Positions 1-23,132 of a stretch of DNA of 64,000 bases are shown one piece after another; position 1 is the first letter of the stretch; each line of letters opens with the position of its first letter. This DNA is from Ciona savignyi (taxonomy: Eukaryota > Chordata > Ascidiacea > Phlebobranchia > Cionidae): NCBI GenBank assembly GCA_000149265.1, contig CH002666.1, positions 479,013 through 543,012 on the forward strand, in the 5' to 3' direction. Made by a program: the position numbers and the translations under genes. The notes beneath the pieces are model-generated. The model saw nothing but the letters and a program-made list of their open reading frames with translations, was not told the origin of the DNA and made no database searches.

Positions 1-3000
1 CGATAGAGATCGCGCCATGCAGCATCTTCTCGACTCTGGACTCCTCCCAGACATCTCATCGGGTTCTTCATCAGCTGGATCCGCATCGCTCACTCAGGAT
101 GCAAGCAATCGATTCCTTCCCAAAATTGAGAAGAAAAAGGTGAGTGTGGAGTTAGGTGTGGAACTGACTGACCCCATTTTGAATAAAATGACCCCCATGT
201 TGTACAAAATGACCCCATACTGTACAAAATGACCCCATATTGTACAAAATGACCCCATATTGTACAAAATGACCCCATGTTGTACAAAATGACCCCATAT
301 TGTACAAAATGACCCCATGTTGTACTAAATGACCCCATATTGTACAAAATGACCCCATATTGTACAAAATGACCCCATGTTGTACAAAATGACCCCATAT
401 TGTACAAAATGACCCCATGTTGTACTAAATGACCCCATGTTGTACTAAATGACCCCATGTTGTACAAAATGACCCCATGTTGTACAAAATGACCCCATAT
501 TGTACAAAATGACCCCATATTGTACAAAATGACCCCATATTGTACAAAATGACCCCATATTGTACAAAATGACCCCATATTGTACAAAATGACCCCATGT
601 TGTACAAAATGACCCCATATTGTACAAAATGACCCCATATTGTACAAAATGACCCCATATTGTACAAAATGACCCCATGTTGTACCAAATGACCCCATGT
701 TGTACAAAATGACCCCATGTTGTACAAAATGACCCCATGTTGGTGATGTTATGCTGCAGAATCCCTGATAATATTATAAATACTTATCCCTGATAATGAT
801 GATTAAAATAATTAGTTGGAATTCAAACTTTCGAAAAAAACTTGACATAAAAAATTTTGCCGTTAGACATACATCTCTGCAGCAAGAAATTGCGTATAAT
901 ACGTATAAATACACATGGAATCTTTTAAATTGTTTTTTTGTGTATTAAATTTCTTCCAGTACTTATTCATGTAATCTAAAAGTTATTTGTTGTTTTTCCA
1001 GTTGTACAAAATTAGATCATCATGGTATGGTTATTATGAGGGAATCATTATGTATTTTACTTAGAATTATAGGTCACAGTATTCGTGCAATTTGAAATGT
1101 GCTGTTTGCACACTCTAACAACAAGATTTCATGCCTATGCAGCAGACCTACAAAAACAAGCAACTGTAATCAAGTTAATAATAATTCGTTTGTAATCTTT
1201 TTTTGTTACATTAGGATCTGTAAAAAGTAACAACTATTACTTGAATATCCTGTTGTTATTTTCATCTACAGTGCTCAGTGAAGCGTGAAAATCTGCTCCC
1301 ACAAGCGGAAAAGTTGATGGCGGATCACGGTCATACCAGGTCGCTCTTGGAAGTCCAATACGAGGGTGAGGTGGGTACGGGACTCGGTCCCACGCTCGAG
1401 TTCTACACCCTCGTCAGTCATGAGATGCAAAGGAGCGATCTGGGCTTATGGAGGTCGGATGAAAACAGCAACTCAGTTGGTGAGGACAAGTGTTTCTTTT
1501 TAGTCATTCTTGTTTTTCAGACCTAATGTGATCAAGTGTTTATGATGGTTCCTCTTAAGCTTTTCCTTTTATCAATTCAAAGTTTTCAAAAGCCTTTTTT
1601 CTTCGGTTTACACAATAATCACTTAACATTTATTTATTTCTTAGTGGTTAACTAAAAACAAAGCAGCCAACATGTTACCTGATGCCCAGCCTTATGATCC
1701 ATATACGACGTATGAGATATATATGACCCTTCATGTGTTGTAGATCAAAGTCGCAGTATGGAGCAAACATCGGCGAAGAAGATGCTCAAGAAGCTCGCGG
1801 AAATCGTGGAAGAGGAGCAGTTTAACGCTCCTGTCGCCATGGAAACGAGCTTTGTGCATTCCCCCGTTGGATTATACCCGCTTCCTATTGGACGAACATC
1901 GAAACTCGGACCAATCGCAAAAGCTTGCTCGAAATTCCGCTTTCTAGGTCGCTTGTTTGCTAAAGCTGTGATGGATGGCCGACTGGTGAGTAAATTCCTA
2001 GCACTTGACTTACCCGTCATCCCTATGGTATTCCTGAGTTCGAATTTTTGCCAGTTAGCTTAACCACCGTTTCTACCTACCCAACAATTTTAAATATATC
2101 CATTCGCTCTTTATTGTTTAATGAGCTGTATTGTTGCAAATTTCAAGATTTTAACTATAAACTATTATAAAATAAACATCACGTTTACTGAATACCATAT
2201 TGTATACATAAAGATTGAGTGTGCAATATTTTTTATTGCCCATAAACCCAAGTAAATATTACTTATAGATACAAAGTCTTGTATTTTTTAGTCACGAAAG
2301 AAAAAGGGAGCCAAAATTCTAGTGAAGACTAAAATAACACCCCCTTCCCCCCCCTCCATCCCATACACAATAATTTCCTCCACAGCTTGACGTTCCACTG
2401 AGTATGATCTGCTACAAGTGGTTGGTAAACCAGGAGAACAGCATCACCTGGTTGGACCTCGAGCAGGTTGATCCAGGGATGTCTCTCACGTTTAACAAAC
2501 TCAAGCGGCTGCTGCATCAGCGGCTTCTCATCGAACAAGACGGGACGGTGAGAAAAGATTGAATTCATGTCTTATTTGCTGGTATTAAGCATCCCTTGAA
2601 GTGACAGCCAGATACTTTTGCTCTATCATTCTTATTCTCATGTGTCCATTACAAAAATTATCTAAAATTTAATATTGTTGAGGTTCGACTGTTTCACTGA
2701 TGTAAATCGCCACCGACCACAAACTTACAGGATTGTGTATAAAAACGCGCTTTATTTCCTACTAAGCACTTACAGAAACTTTAAACAATCATTACATTTG
2801 GCAAGACATCTGCACACAATTGATTTAATTTAGGTTTGAAAACACATGATTACTCGACTGATATCTTTATCGATATTATACAAATACAGAGATATTTCGG
2901 TCGGTATGCACAGTGACAGGTCTGTTTTATCTTTTAAATCCTCTTCTCTTTCATTGTCAGGATGGTGCACAGGAGCGGATTAATTCGATAACGATGGACG

Positions 3001-5030
3001 GATGCAGACTGGAGGACCTTGGACTTGACTTTCTCCTCCCAGGATTCCCCAACATCGAATTGATGAAGTTCGGAGCGAAGACTTCGCTCACGATCGAAAA
3101 CCTCGATAAATATCTCAGCGTAAGTTGATGATGATGAACATAGGTGACGGTTGACTAGTGGTGGTGGTTATATTGACGGGCGATGGCAATGGCGGCGACG
3201 GTGTTGATGGGTGGTGGGGTTGTTCCAATCTGCGATAGATGGTGCACAGTGGTTAGCACTTTATGCCAATGGTAGGGTTTGCATTCCCAGGCATCTTTTT
3301 TTTCAAAAGAGGTGTAACTTAAACCGCACACCAGCAAATATTACTTTAGAAAAACACTGGCGAAACCCAGTAAACCCAATTTGTAGGTTTTACCAACATA
3401 TATGAAAGATAAGATATGAAAATATCCCACCACCACACATGTGTTTGAAATGTTTAAATTTTGAACCTTGTTTCCACCAGTTGATTGCGCACTGGACGCT
3501 AAACGAAGGAGTTCGGCAACAACTAGATGCAATGAGAGATGGATTCCAATCAGTCTTCCCTCTTCAAGCCATCGACTACTTCTACCCTGAAGAGGTAGGT
3601 TGCGAGATTAATCATTTTTTAGTGTCGCCTCATAGTTTCTCTATAGAGTGTTAAGGTGAAAGGTGGTGGAATCAATACCAGCTGTTTTATTTTTATCATA
3701 AGCAAGTTACTTCACTACACTGTTTATCTTGTGTAAGTTCACTAAACTGTCACAATGTCTCAAACTTATATACAACACCTTGCTATAGCTCCGGTAACCC
3801 ATTTTATAATCCACTTGCATTTTTATATCTCTAGAGGTATACAAGAGTATTCGGTCTGAATAGTACAGTTATACGTATATACCTACAGATACTGGTCATT
3901 AGCTCTAATGTATTGTAACAGAAGTAAGGATAGGATAGAATATTCATGTTTATCCCCGTGAATGGGAAAACCAAGGGAGTTAACACACAGACAATCGTAG
4001 CATCACCTCGCGAACTATTGCAGTGTGTTGTGTATGATTCACACGTTCCTTCAATTTGGTAGAACTCATTAATCCGCTGGGTTTAGGTAAAGTCCGTTAA
4101 GTGCCTTTAAGGCATCACTTAAAACTGTTATGAGTTTTTTTCAGTAGCGTTTAACGTTCATTTATCACTCACGGCGTCACAATTTTTATTTAAAATATCA
4201 TTCACCTTCCAGCTGGACCAGCTGTTCTGTGGAGCGAGATACCAGCCGTGGAGCGAACGCGAGTTGACCGACTCGTGTAGAACCGACCACGGCTACAGTC
4301 ACGAGAGCGAGGCTGTCAAGACTTTATTCCGCGTTTTGTCTCAATACGACGCCGCCGAGCAACGCGCCTTCCTGCAGTTCGTCACCGGCAGTCCACACCT
4401 TCCAGTGGGAGGTGAGTACTCTGTGTTCTGTTTTCGTGTATGTGGGTTTGGTAGGACAGTTGAAGGTACCAGTTGAGTTGCTGGTAAGATACCACTCTTG
4501 CAACTGGTCGGCACTCTTTCGTGAGCAAAAAACCTTGCCACGATTTATTCGCAGCAAAAAATAAAGTTATATAAAGAAAACTCTCTTATGATACAATTCC
4601 TTTTGTTTTCCCACACTTAAAAGAAGACAAGTAAAATCAAAGTCAATTTTTTCTTATCGGTGCAAAAACAGTAAAATAGTGCATTAGGAAGACAAGTGTA
4701 AACTTTTCACAACAAAGGCGACCAATCGGCCAAATCCAGTTTTTGACTGACGAAAATTATTTACAACATTATGTTACAAATATTGTGGTTTATAAGTCAG
4801 AAGGCGTTGAATTCAACCGATTTGTTGTCGCAGGGCTGCGTGCTCTCCACCCACCTCTCACCGTTGTGCGGAAAACATGCGACGAAAACACGTCGTCGGA
4901 TAGCTACCTTCCCTCGGTGATGACGTGCGTCAACTATCTCAAGCTTCCCGAATATTCCAACGAGAACGTGATGCGGGAGCGCTTACACAAGGCGGCGCAA
5001 GAGGGCCAGAAGTCGTTTCTTCTCTCGTAG
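1..5030 (+). CDS. TRIP12: TRIP12 HECT-type E3 ubiquitin ligase, C-terminal part (5' end outside window)
   Basis: Nine exons join in frame: 2-139, 1272-1479, 1744-1985, 2386-2547, 2961-3119, 3481-3594, 4213-4411 and 4834-5030, with the first continuing left of the window (eight listed blocks lie here; the gene's earlier exons are missing). All introns are GT-AG and all phases agree. The product carries the HECT domain: the [17 protein letters not shown] block in exon 1272-1479, [14 protein letters not shown] in 2961-3119, [10 protein letters not shown] in 3481-3594, [13 protein letters not shown] across 4213-4411, and the catalytic cysteine in [14 protein letters not shown] (codon 4926-4928). 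The stop TAG follows an FLLS end, as usual for this family. These blocks match TRIP12 rather than NEDD4-type HECT ligases. Known role: nuclear E3 acting in the ubiquitin-fusion-degradation and DNA-damage pathways. The first intron (140-1271) holds a 20-bp minisatellite. Confidence 0.93.
170..742. repeat. 20-bp minisatellite in a TRIP12 intron
   Basis: About 28 head-to-tail copies of a 20-bp unit, TGTACAAAATGACCCCATAT. The main variation is one base (CATAT versus CATGT), plus a few units with TACTAAAT or TACCAAAT. Similar variants sit in runs (AT-type around 481-580 and 601-660, GT-type at 421-480 and 661-742), which suggests expansion of blocks. The array lies wholly in the intron between exons ending at 139 and starting at 1272. 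Because 20 is not a multiple of 3 and the unit has no stop on the minus strand, it creates long artificial minus-strand reading frames. Confidence 0.98.
3927..4120 (-). mobile_element. tRNA-derived SINE (family 1), truncated head, in a TRIP12 intron
   Basis: Matches the tail and core of the window's main SINE: a GGATAG tail at the left, then the conserved CATGTTTATCCCCGTGAATGGG block and the CCGCTGGGTTTAGG block. The tRNA-like head is lost. It lies in antisense orientation in the intron 3595-4212. Confidence 0.85.
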
Positions 5031-6119
5031 ATTGGCCCTCCTGGAGTGCAAACTGTTAACTAGTGATTTTCTTTGTTTCTGTCTCGTATTTTTTTATGTG
5101 CGTAAAACACGACCGCTTTTCACCGGGTCGTTCAAAGACATGTTGCCTCGGCGTTCTTTATTTCACGCTCGTTTCGGTTTCCGTCAAATACCCCTCGTGT
5201 AACTCCTTTCATGGACAATTTGAATTGAAGAAGCATAAGTGTGTGCGTGCGTGTGACGGAAAGCTTTATACACATCCTTTAAATACGTTTCAAATTCACT
5301 GAAATTGAATTTTTTTCGCCTCCACAATATTGTAGTGTGAACAACTATCTTGAACTCGGAAGGTATTTCTCGTGGTGCATCGTATGTGGTGTTTATTGTC
5401 ATTTTTGAAACCCGCGTACAAAATAGCTGTAGCACCCGTGCCCGTTATGTGCCAGCGATTCGGCCAAGTTAAAAAGCAGCGTGAAGTGCGCATAAGTGCA
5501 TTATTTATTTTCTTTTTATAGTTTTTGCTTGCACATTCTTCTTGGGTGTCTCATTCTCTTGGCACCCACTACGTAGCTCATCGATTGTATTTAGAGCAGC
5601 ATGTGTACCGTTTTTTTTGCTTTAGTAGGGCGGCGTCGTGTCGGATGTATTGTACGCAAGCTTAATTACACGCAAATTGCTGTTACCTTGTGGAATGGTT
5701 CTAGACAGTACCAAAATGTGGAAATACCTAACAGCGGTTACTTTAAAATTAAGCTACAGCGTAAATATTTAGTGATTACACCAGTTAGTTTATTTATTTA
5801 AACGATTAGGTGCTTGTAGAGACAGTTAAGATAAAAAAGGTGCATACGTTCATTTATTACTAGCTTTTCACCCTAACAGCATATGGGTTTACGGGGAATT
5901 GTTAGCAAAGTACTGTTTCAGTTTCATAGTTTCCCATTTGCGCCTCGTGGTATTAGACTGTACGATAGCGTCATTACAAAGGTAGTCTGATTCCGAAGAT
6001 GTTTGCAGCGAGCAAACTTTTCACGAGACACGTCAGCTAGACAGCTGTGGGTGAGGTAGTTGGTTCCCAGGCCGGGTCATTTTCATTCTGCCATCCTGTG
6101 AAGTAGTACGGAAAGCAGA
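5031..6119. other. TRIP12 3' UTR and intergenic stretch
   Basis: No coding exon is supported here. The left part must hold the 3' UTR of TRIP12 and the right part the 5' region of the TMED6-like gene. Several open frames (for example 5063-5302) show no recognisable motif or splice context. I see no clear AATAAA close to the TRIP12 stop. Confidence 0.6.
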
Positions 6120-7788
6120 ATGTTTTCGTTTAAAGTGGTTCCATTAATCTTTGCGGTAATCGCATTCTGTTGTACTGTTGGTGAGTGTGGCTCGCAAAGA
6201 ACTTGGGATACGTACAACGAGTTTGGTGGCGATGACGCCCAAATATCAATTGAACTTGCGGTTCTTCTTGGACCACGGGAGCGGCAATGCTTCTACCAGT
6301 ATATCAGGAAAGGATCACAGCTGAAGTACTCATACACGGTATAATTTTTAGCATTTTTAAATTGTAGAACGTACGCAGTCTTGTCTATGGCAGTAAAATC
6401 CGAAGGAATCGAACAGTGCGTTTGTATTTTATGGATTGGACAAAGAATATACCGTTAAACAACGAGTCATTTTGTCAAATTACATTGTGTCCACTGTTGG
6501 ATTTCGGAGCTATTGCGGTTTGTTGTTTATGCTAAAAACATCGCTATATTATTGTTACCCATTAATGAATTGTTTTTTTAGCAATGTTTGATATGTACTT
6601 TTCCCAGTGACCCCCGACTATCTAGCGGTTGGTTTGGGTCACACAGCTTCGTCTTATGATTCAGGGTGATATGCCTACAATACAAACTCACCAGGTAGAG
6701 TAAGGTTGCCAGTTACTTTGCATCCTTAGCTGTTTCACTTAACAGACTGTGTCACATTGACCTTATGAGTTGAATAAGCACTAAACCAATGTCTATTGTT
6801 TTTACATATGCCCAAATGCACAAAACTCTTGGTAACATTAGCCTAGCCTCCTGTCAAATGCCCTATTTCCACCAGCGGCTTTGCAAACCTTGTGAATAAC
6901 ATGATTATTCTATCCTCTCGAAAAAGTACAGGTGAATATGTACACCTGCAGAGCATATTATTTTCCAACTCGTAGGTAAAAACTCTTCCTACAACTATTT
7001 CCACCAACGCAATATCAACTCAAATCCGGGATCCGTACGAGAATCAACTTTTCTACTCTCATCTGGAGGACAAAGTGGATATGCCGCCAATAGAGATACG
7101 AGTTGAAGGTGCCTGCGTACAAATTTTACTGTCGAAAGAGTTTAATTCTCCTTTCTTCTTTAGGAGTTTACGAGTTTTGCCTCAACAATATGTTGGGTCG
7201 TTTTCTTGCCAAAAAGACTGAATTTTTCATCGGTGTTATCAACCCTGCACACGTAGAAAAGAAAATGGACGAATTAAATGAAACTCTGCAAGTTTTTGAT
7301 GATTTAACGGTAACTAAAAAATAACTTACATGTTTTTTATTGTGCCAAGTTTCGTACCGTTACTATCCTTGCGACTTGGGTTAGTTAAAATGGTAGGTTG
7401 TATACGTATAAATTTGTCGTGCAAATCATTCGGCCATGCGTATTTTTCGTTATTTGTTACAATTTGCAGTTTATACAAAACAATGTGTTCCCAGGAGCAA
7501 GTGAGTAATATCAGGTCAACGATATTCCACATGATTCATCAGATGTACTTTATGCGGAGACTAGAGGGCGTGGACTTTGCTTATCTGGAACAGAAACTAC
7601 AATATATTAATCAGTAAGGGACAAAATTTACTTATGGGTTTAGTAAATGCAGTTTTAACTGATGTTATTTCAGGTGGTCTATATTTACCACACTTGTAGT
7701 TGTCGCCGTGGCATACCTGCAGACGTATATTTTGAAAAGATTCTTCAGAGAACCTAAAATGACAGGAAACGTCAAACCAAGAGCTTAA
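6120..7788 (+). CDS. TMED6: p24 family cargo receptor, TMED6-like
   Basis: Five exons join in frame to 243 residues: 6120-6338, 6976-7108, 7164-7309, 7495-7613 and 7674-7788. Order in the protein: an N-terminal signal peptide (hydrophobic residues about 4-20), a GOLD domain with the ERQCFYQ block near residue 58 and a second conserved cysteine in GVYEFCLNN, a coiled-coil region (VEKKMDELNETL), a membrane span (SIFTTLVVVAVAYLQTYI) and a short cytoplasmic tail starting LKRFFREP. The tail has the basic-plus-FF pattern used for COPI/COPII binding in p24 proteins. Within the family the IFHMIHQMYF and YINQWS segments fit TMED6 best, and the length equals that of TMED6. Known role: type I membrane protein cycling between ER and Golgi in cargo transport. 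Exon 4 starts at 7495; the earlier AG at 7468 would give an in-frame stop. Confidence 0.85.
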
Positions 7789-7810
7789 CGACGACTTCAG
7801 TGTTCGGGCC

Positions 7811-7816
7811 AATAAA
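7811..7816 (+). terminator. Candidate polyadenylation signal of the TMED6-like gene
   Basis: AATAAA only 23 bases after the stop codon, in AATAAAATAAAAAAG. A very short 3' UTR would result. Another AATAAA-like block lies near 7961, so the true signal is not settled. Confidence 0.4.
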
Positions 7817-8547
7817 ATAAAAAAGACGATTCTTTAAATTGCAATTCTACACAAGATGATATTCAACAACTCTGTTTTATTTGATCCAATGAGATTGGCG
7901 GGAAATTTAGGGGAATTACCTGGCGTGATTGTGTTCATGTTGCCGCACAAATATTTAAAATGAAAATAAAATGGCAAAGCAAGTGTTTTAAGCCTTTGTT
8001 TTTTTGTAAATTCACAGTACATATACATTTGTGTAATTTACACAATTTTCTATATTAAATAATATGAAGTTATTTTCAAACTAACTGTCGCTGGAAGTTG
8101 CATACAGCAATTTTAAAACTATACTAGTAAACACTCAGTTAAATGTACGGGCAGTCAAATTTTCTAAAGCGTGTTGAAGAGGGTGTTTGGATTTTTGTTG
8201 GGAAAGGGTTCATTAGATTACCTTGTGTGACAGAGAGGTATAGTTTCGCACCATCAGACTGTGTAACCAAGCAATCTGGTAAATAAGTGGTTGTGGACTG
8301 CGAGTGTTTATAATTTTCACTTTAATACTCCAAAACAAAAAATTAAACAATGCAACAGCCAATAGTTTAATTTAAACAAATATATACACAAAAGTCAGTA
8401 TAAAGTCGAGAGAAATAAAACTACTAGTTAAATACTTAACACCATCAGCTTACCTATGATACAGTAGACTAATACTGCTAAATCGTATAATTATCAGTTA
8501 AAAAGTTACTAATCAATTAACTGGGTTAAATCCCAGTATGAAAAGTA

Positions 8548-8916
8548 CGGCAGCTGCACACTCGAGTTTTTTTCTCTGCGTCTTTTGCACACTTGGGTAA
8601 TTTCACACACGCTCGCGAGCTGGCAGTATAAACATTGTATAATTTCCAATAAACTTGTCATCCTACCTCTGGACCCCGGGTAATTTACTTTCCGTACATT
8701 TTTAGTTACGTAGATAGATATGTTAGCTGACGGACACGAAAGATTTAGGATAGAATAATATGTTTATATAAGATTTTGGTAAATAGGATAGAATAATATA
8801 ATATATAAGATTTTGGTAAAACAGTTATGAAAAGGAGCTTGTGTGCACACTTGAAGTGTGCATTCTTGGACGTTTGCACACTGCACACTTAAATATTTGG
8901 CGCGTGCACACTCGAG
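8548..8916. repeat. Cluster of TGCACACT motifs with a hairpin
   Basis: The octamer-like motif TGCACACT recurs near 8554, 8587, 8841, 8874, 8881 and 8904, and includes the near-perfect palindrome GCACACTTGAAGTGTGC at about 8843-8860. Between the motifs, 8745-8820 is a tandem duplication of about 40 bp (TAGGATAGAATAATAT...). Function unknown. Confidence 0.6.
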
Positions 8917-9107
8917 ATCTTGGCGAAAATTGACGTACTTTCCATACGGGGTTAAATCGATGTTTAAATTTGACATATTTCTTACAGTTTACGCCTGAGA
9001 AATCTGGCGTCAAATAAGTTTAAATTGTTGACCAATGACAAAATTAGGGAGACAAAATATGTAATTAACGTTGTAACACTCCTAACACATGCAATTGTCA
9101 TCTTATC

Positions 9108-9298
9108 GGGGAAACTAAAAGGAGGGGAAATGGGAAGGAGGGAAACTGCACACTAAAATGAATATTAGGCCATAACATTTAGTTTTAAACATGTGATTGG
9201 AGTTGGGGTTAGTTTGGGGGTTGAGATTAGTTTTTAGGGCAGGGTTAAAATTAGTTTCCATAGTTTGAGTTAGCACGTTCCCTCATTTTAGTGTTGCC
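9108..9298 (+). mobile_element. MITE with 9-bp target duplication, copy A
   Basis: A 191-bp element starting GGGGAAACTAAAAGGAGGGG and ending in the inverse of CAACACTAAAA. Flanks are CATCTTATC (9099-9107) and CATCATATC (9299-9307), a 9-bp target duplication with one mismatch. The interior carries the GGTTGGGGTTAG / GGGCAGGGTTA block shared by all five copies. Confidence 0.8.
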
Positions 9299-9410
9299 CA
9301 TCATATCCACTTTTCAGCCACTTAACGATTGGATAATAACTTTTTACCTGTCTATGTTTCAAAACCATTTAGGTTTGACTAAATCTGTATATAATTAGAT
9401 AGATTTTTAC

Positions 9411-9620
9411 GGTCTCTCTAAATACTACAGGACCGCTTGGATCGCTTAATATACTTCGTAATTACAAAAGCCATGATAATAATGTTAGGGTTGGGGTTAA
9501 AGTTTGTTCTGGGGTTGAGATTAGTGTTTGGGACAGGGTTAGAATTACTTTCTATAGCAATCTAAGTGATCCAATCGCTCCCAAGCGATCCAAGCGGTCC
9601 TGTAGTATTAAGAGGCACCC
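9411..9620 (+). mobile_element. MITE with a 27-bp perfect terminal repeat and 10-bp target duplication, copy B
   Basis: A 210-bp element with a perfect 27-bp inverted repeat (9421-9447 and 9583-9609; core ACAGGACCGCTTGGATCGC) continuing imperfectly outward. Both sides carry the 10-bp direct repeat AGATTTTTAC (9401-9410, 9621-9630). The interior (GTTGGGGTTAAAG...GACAGGGTTAGAATTA) is related to the other four MITEs, but the terminal repeats are different. Confidence 0.85.
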
Positions 9621-9675
9621 AGATTTTTACCCTAAAACCCCGATTATTGTGGGGTGTACAAAATAAATCAGTCAA

Positions 9676-9807
9676 CAGATTTTGTCTAGTGGTTAAGTGC
9701 ATCGCCTTTCAGTCGAATGGTTGCAGGTTTGATACTGGTCGCTTGCTAGTCAGTTGTGTCCTTGGTCAAGGCACTTAAAGGACATTGCCTGAACTGAACC
9801 AAGCGCT
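9676..9807 (+). mobile_element. SINE family 1, head half, split by the next element
   Basis: The tRNA-like head with box A-like TAGTGGTTAAGTGC and box B-like GGTTTGATACT, then the GTTGTGTCCTTGG block. It breaks off after AAGCG, and resumes at 10692 with the expected TTAATGGGTTCTACT. Confidence 0.88.
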
Positions 9808-9811
9808 TTAA

Positions 9812-10691
9812 CCCTTTAGAAACGAGATTGTTTTTGCGTAGTTTGCGCGTTTTGACCGAGTCCGTATTGTAGTGCTGTAGCGCCTCTCGTGTTATAGTTA
9901 GAACAAAATGTTCAACACTAGAGTTGTTCGAAATAAAATTTCCAAAATTTCTGAAATTTTTATTTTTTGATGACGTCACTACTTGGGGGTCCACGTCATA
10001 TTCTTTCTTATACAATGTTATAGTTTTTCATCTGTTTACAATACAGCCTAACATATTTTTACAAAGTTACTCAGAAACAAATTTCCTACAATTATATTAT
10101 AATTTTGGTTTGATGACGTCATCAAAATATTATTACGTCACTGATTTCATGTTACAGGTCGACCCATGCCAAATTTTTTTTTGGTTTTTTATTATAAAAA
10201 TTGTTAGAATAGAAATTTAGATTGCTATTAGGTCCATATTGCTTTATCTTACTACTTTTTCCTTAAAATAAACTATAAATGAAGGGTTTGAACCAAATTG
10301 TGGACTATAACCTTAAAGATACTCAAAACCCCCCAAAAAATGAAAAAAAACTGGTAAGATCACATTCGGGACATCCCAAGAAGCGAAACTGATTCTACTG
10401 CCATAGAGAAATTAAATGAAACAAACCTTTTGAGCGTAGTATTAAAAAAACGTTTTTTTGTGATAATTTTCCCTCAAAATTACACCAAAAAAAGTCATAA
10501 AATTCAACTAAACTTTACTTCAAAATTTTAAATGCAAAGTTATGTTTATTTTTGCTGTTTTCAAAAGATATATCATATAGCTTTCCAAAGAGACCAAACT
10601 TTAGCAGTTTCGACAAAAAATGTTGGAGATTTTTCATTTTGAATGAGCATATGTCAAAAAGGACAAATTTGTTCTTATCTTTTCTAAAGGG
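9812..10691. mobile_element. piggyBac-like non-autonomous element (TTAA target duplication)
   Basis: An 880-bp insertion flanked by TTAA on both sides (9808-9811 and 10692-10695), with terminal repeats that start CCCTTTAGAAA at both ends. The TTAA target and CCCT...AGAAA end are characteristic of piggyBac elements. It interrupts a SINE whose uninterrupted copies read GCGGATTAATGGGTTCTAC, so the target site is directly visible. No transposase frame is present; the interior is AT-rich and holds two TGATGACGTCA motifs (about 9968 and 10112). Confidence 0.88.
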
Positions 10692-10858
10692 TTAATGGGT
10701 TCTACTAAATTGAAGGAACCAATCATACATAACACACTGCAAAAGCTCCTGTAACCCGATGGTGGGCGCCAGGTGATCTGACGATTGCCCGTGTTTTAAC
10801 ACCCTTGAGTTTTCCCATTCAAGGGGATAAACATGAATATCCTATCCTAAGCCATATC
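10692..10858 (+). mobile_element. SINE family 1, tail half
   Basis: Continues the copy interrupted at 9807: TTAATGGGTTCTACTAAATT, the CACACTGCAAAAGCTCC block and the GGGGATAAACATGAATATCC end with a short TATCC tail. Confidence 0.88.
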
Positions 10859-11100
10859 TATCAACAACACACTATTACAGCTTCAGCAAATGGTACTTGG
10901 TTTGTTAGCATGAGTTAGGCAGTAAAAACTTTGATAAATGCTTTAATACACAAGCTATCCAACCATAACCATGTACTAATCCTTTAATTTAGATTTTCCC
11001 GTCTGCCAGGATACGAATGAAAAATTACGAATACATCATCAATGCTGTTTATGTTTAAATAAACTGATATCCGATTATATTTTCCTTTAATAAGTAGGAT

Positions 11101-23132
<12,032 letters not shown>

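Larger units (their letters stand above)
7789..11100. other. Gene-free stretch made largely of small transposable elements
   Basis: Between the TMED6-like gene and EZH2 I find no coding exon. It holds a cluster of GCACACT motifs, a 40-bp tandem duplication, two MITEs with 9-10 bp target duplications, and a SINE split by a piggyBac-like element (listed separately). The EZH2 promoter should lie near its right end, but no TATA box stands out. Confidence 0.7.

Noticed and set aside
90..738. Long minus-strand open frames of up to 205 codons
   Set aside because: They are translations of the 20-bp minisatellite, open in all three frames because the unit has no stop; no gene.
170..742. CRISPR-like array
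   Set aside because: Units are directly adjacent with no spacers, in an intron of an animal gene.
9924..10220. 98-codon plus-strand frame inside the piggyBac-like element
   Set aside because: No DDE/DDD transposase motif and strongly AT-biased; the element is non-autonomous.
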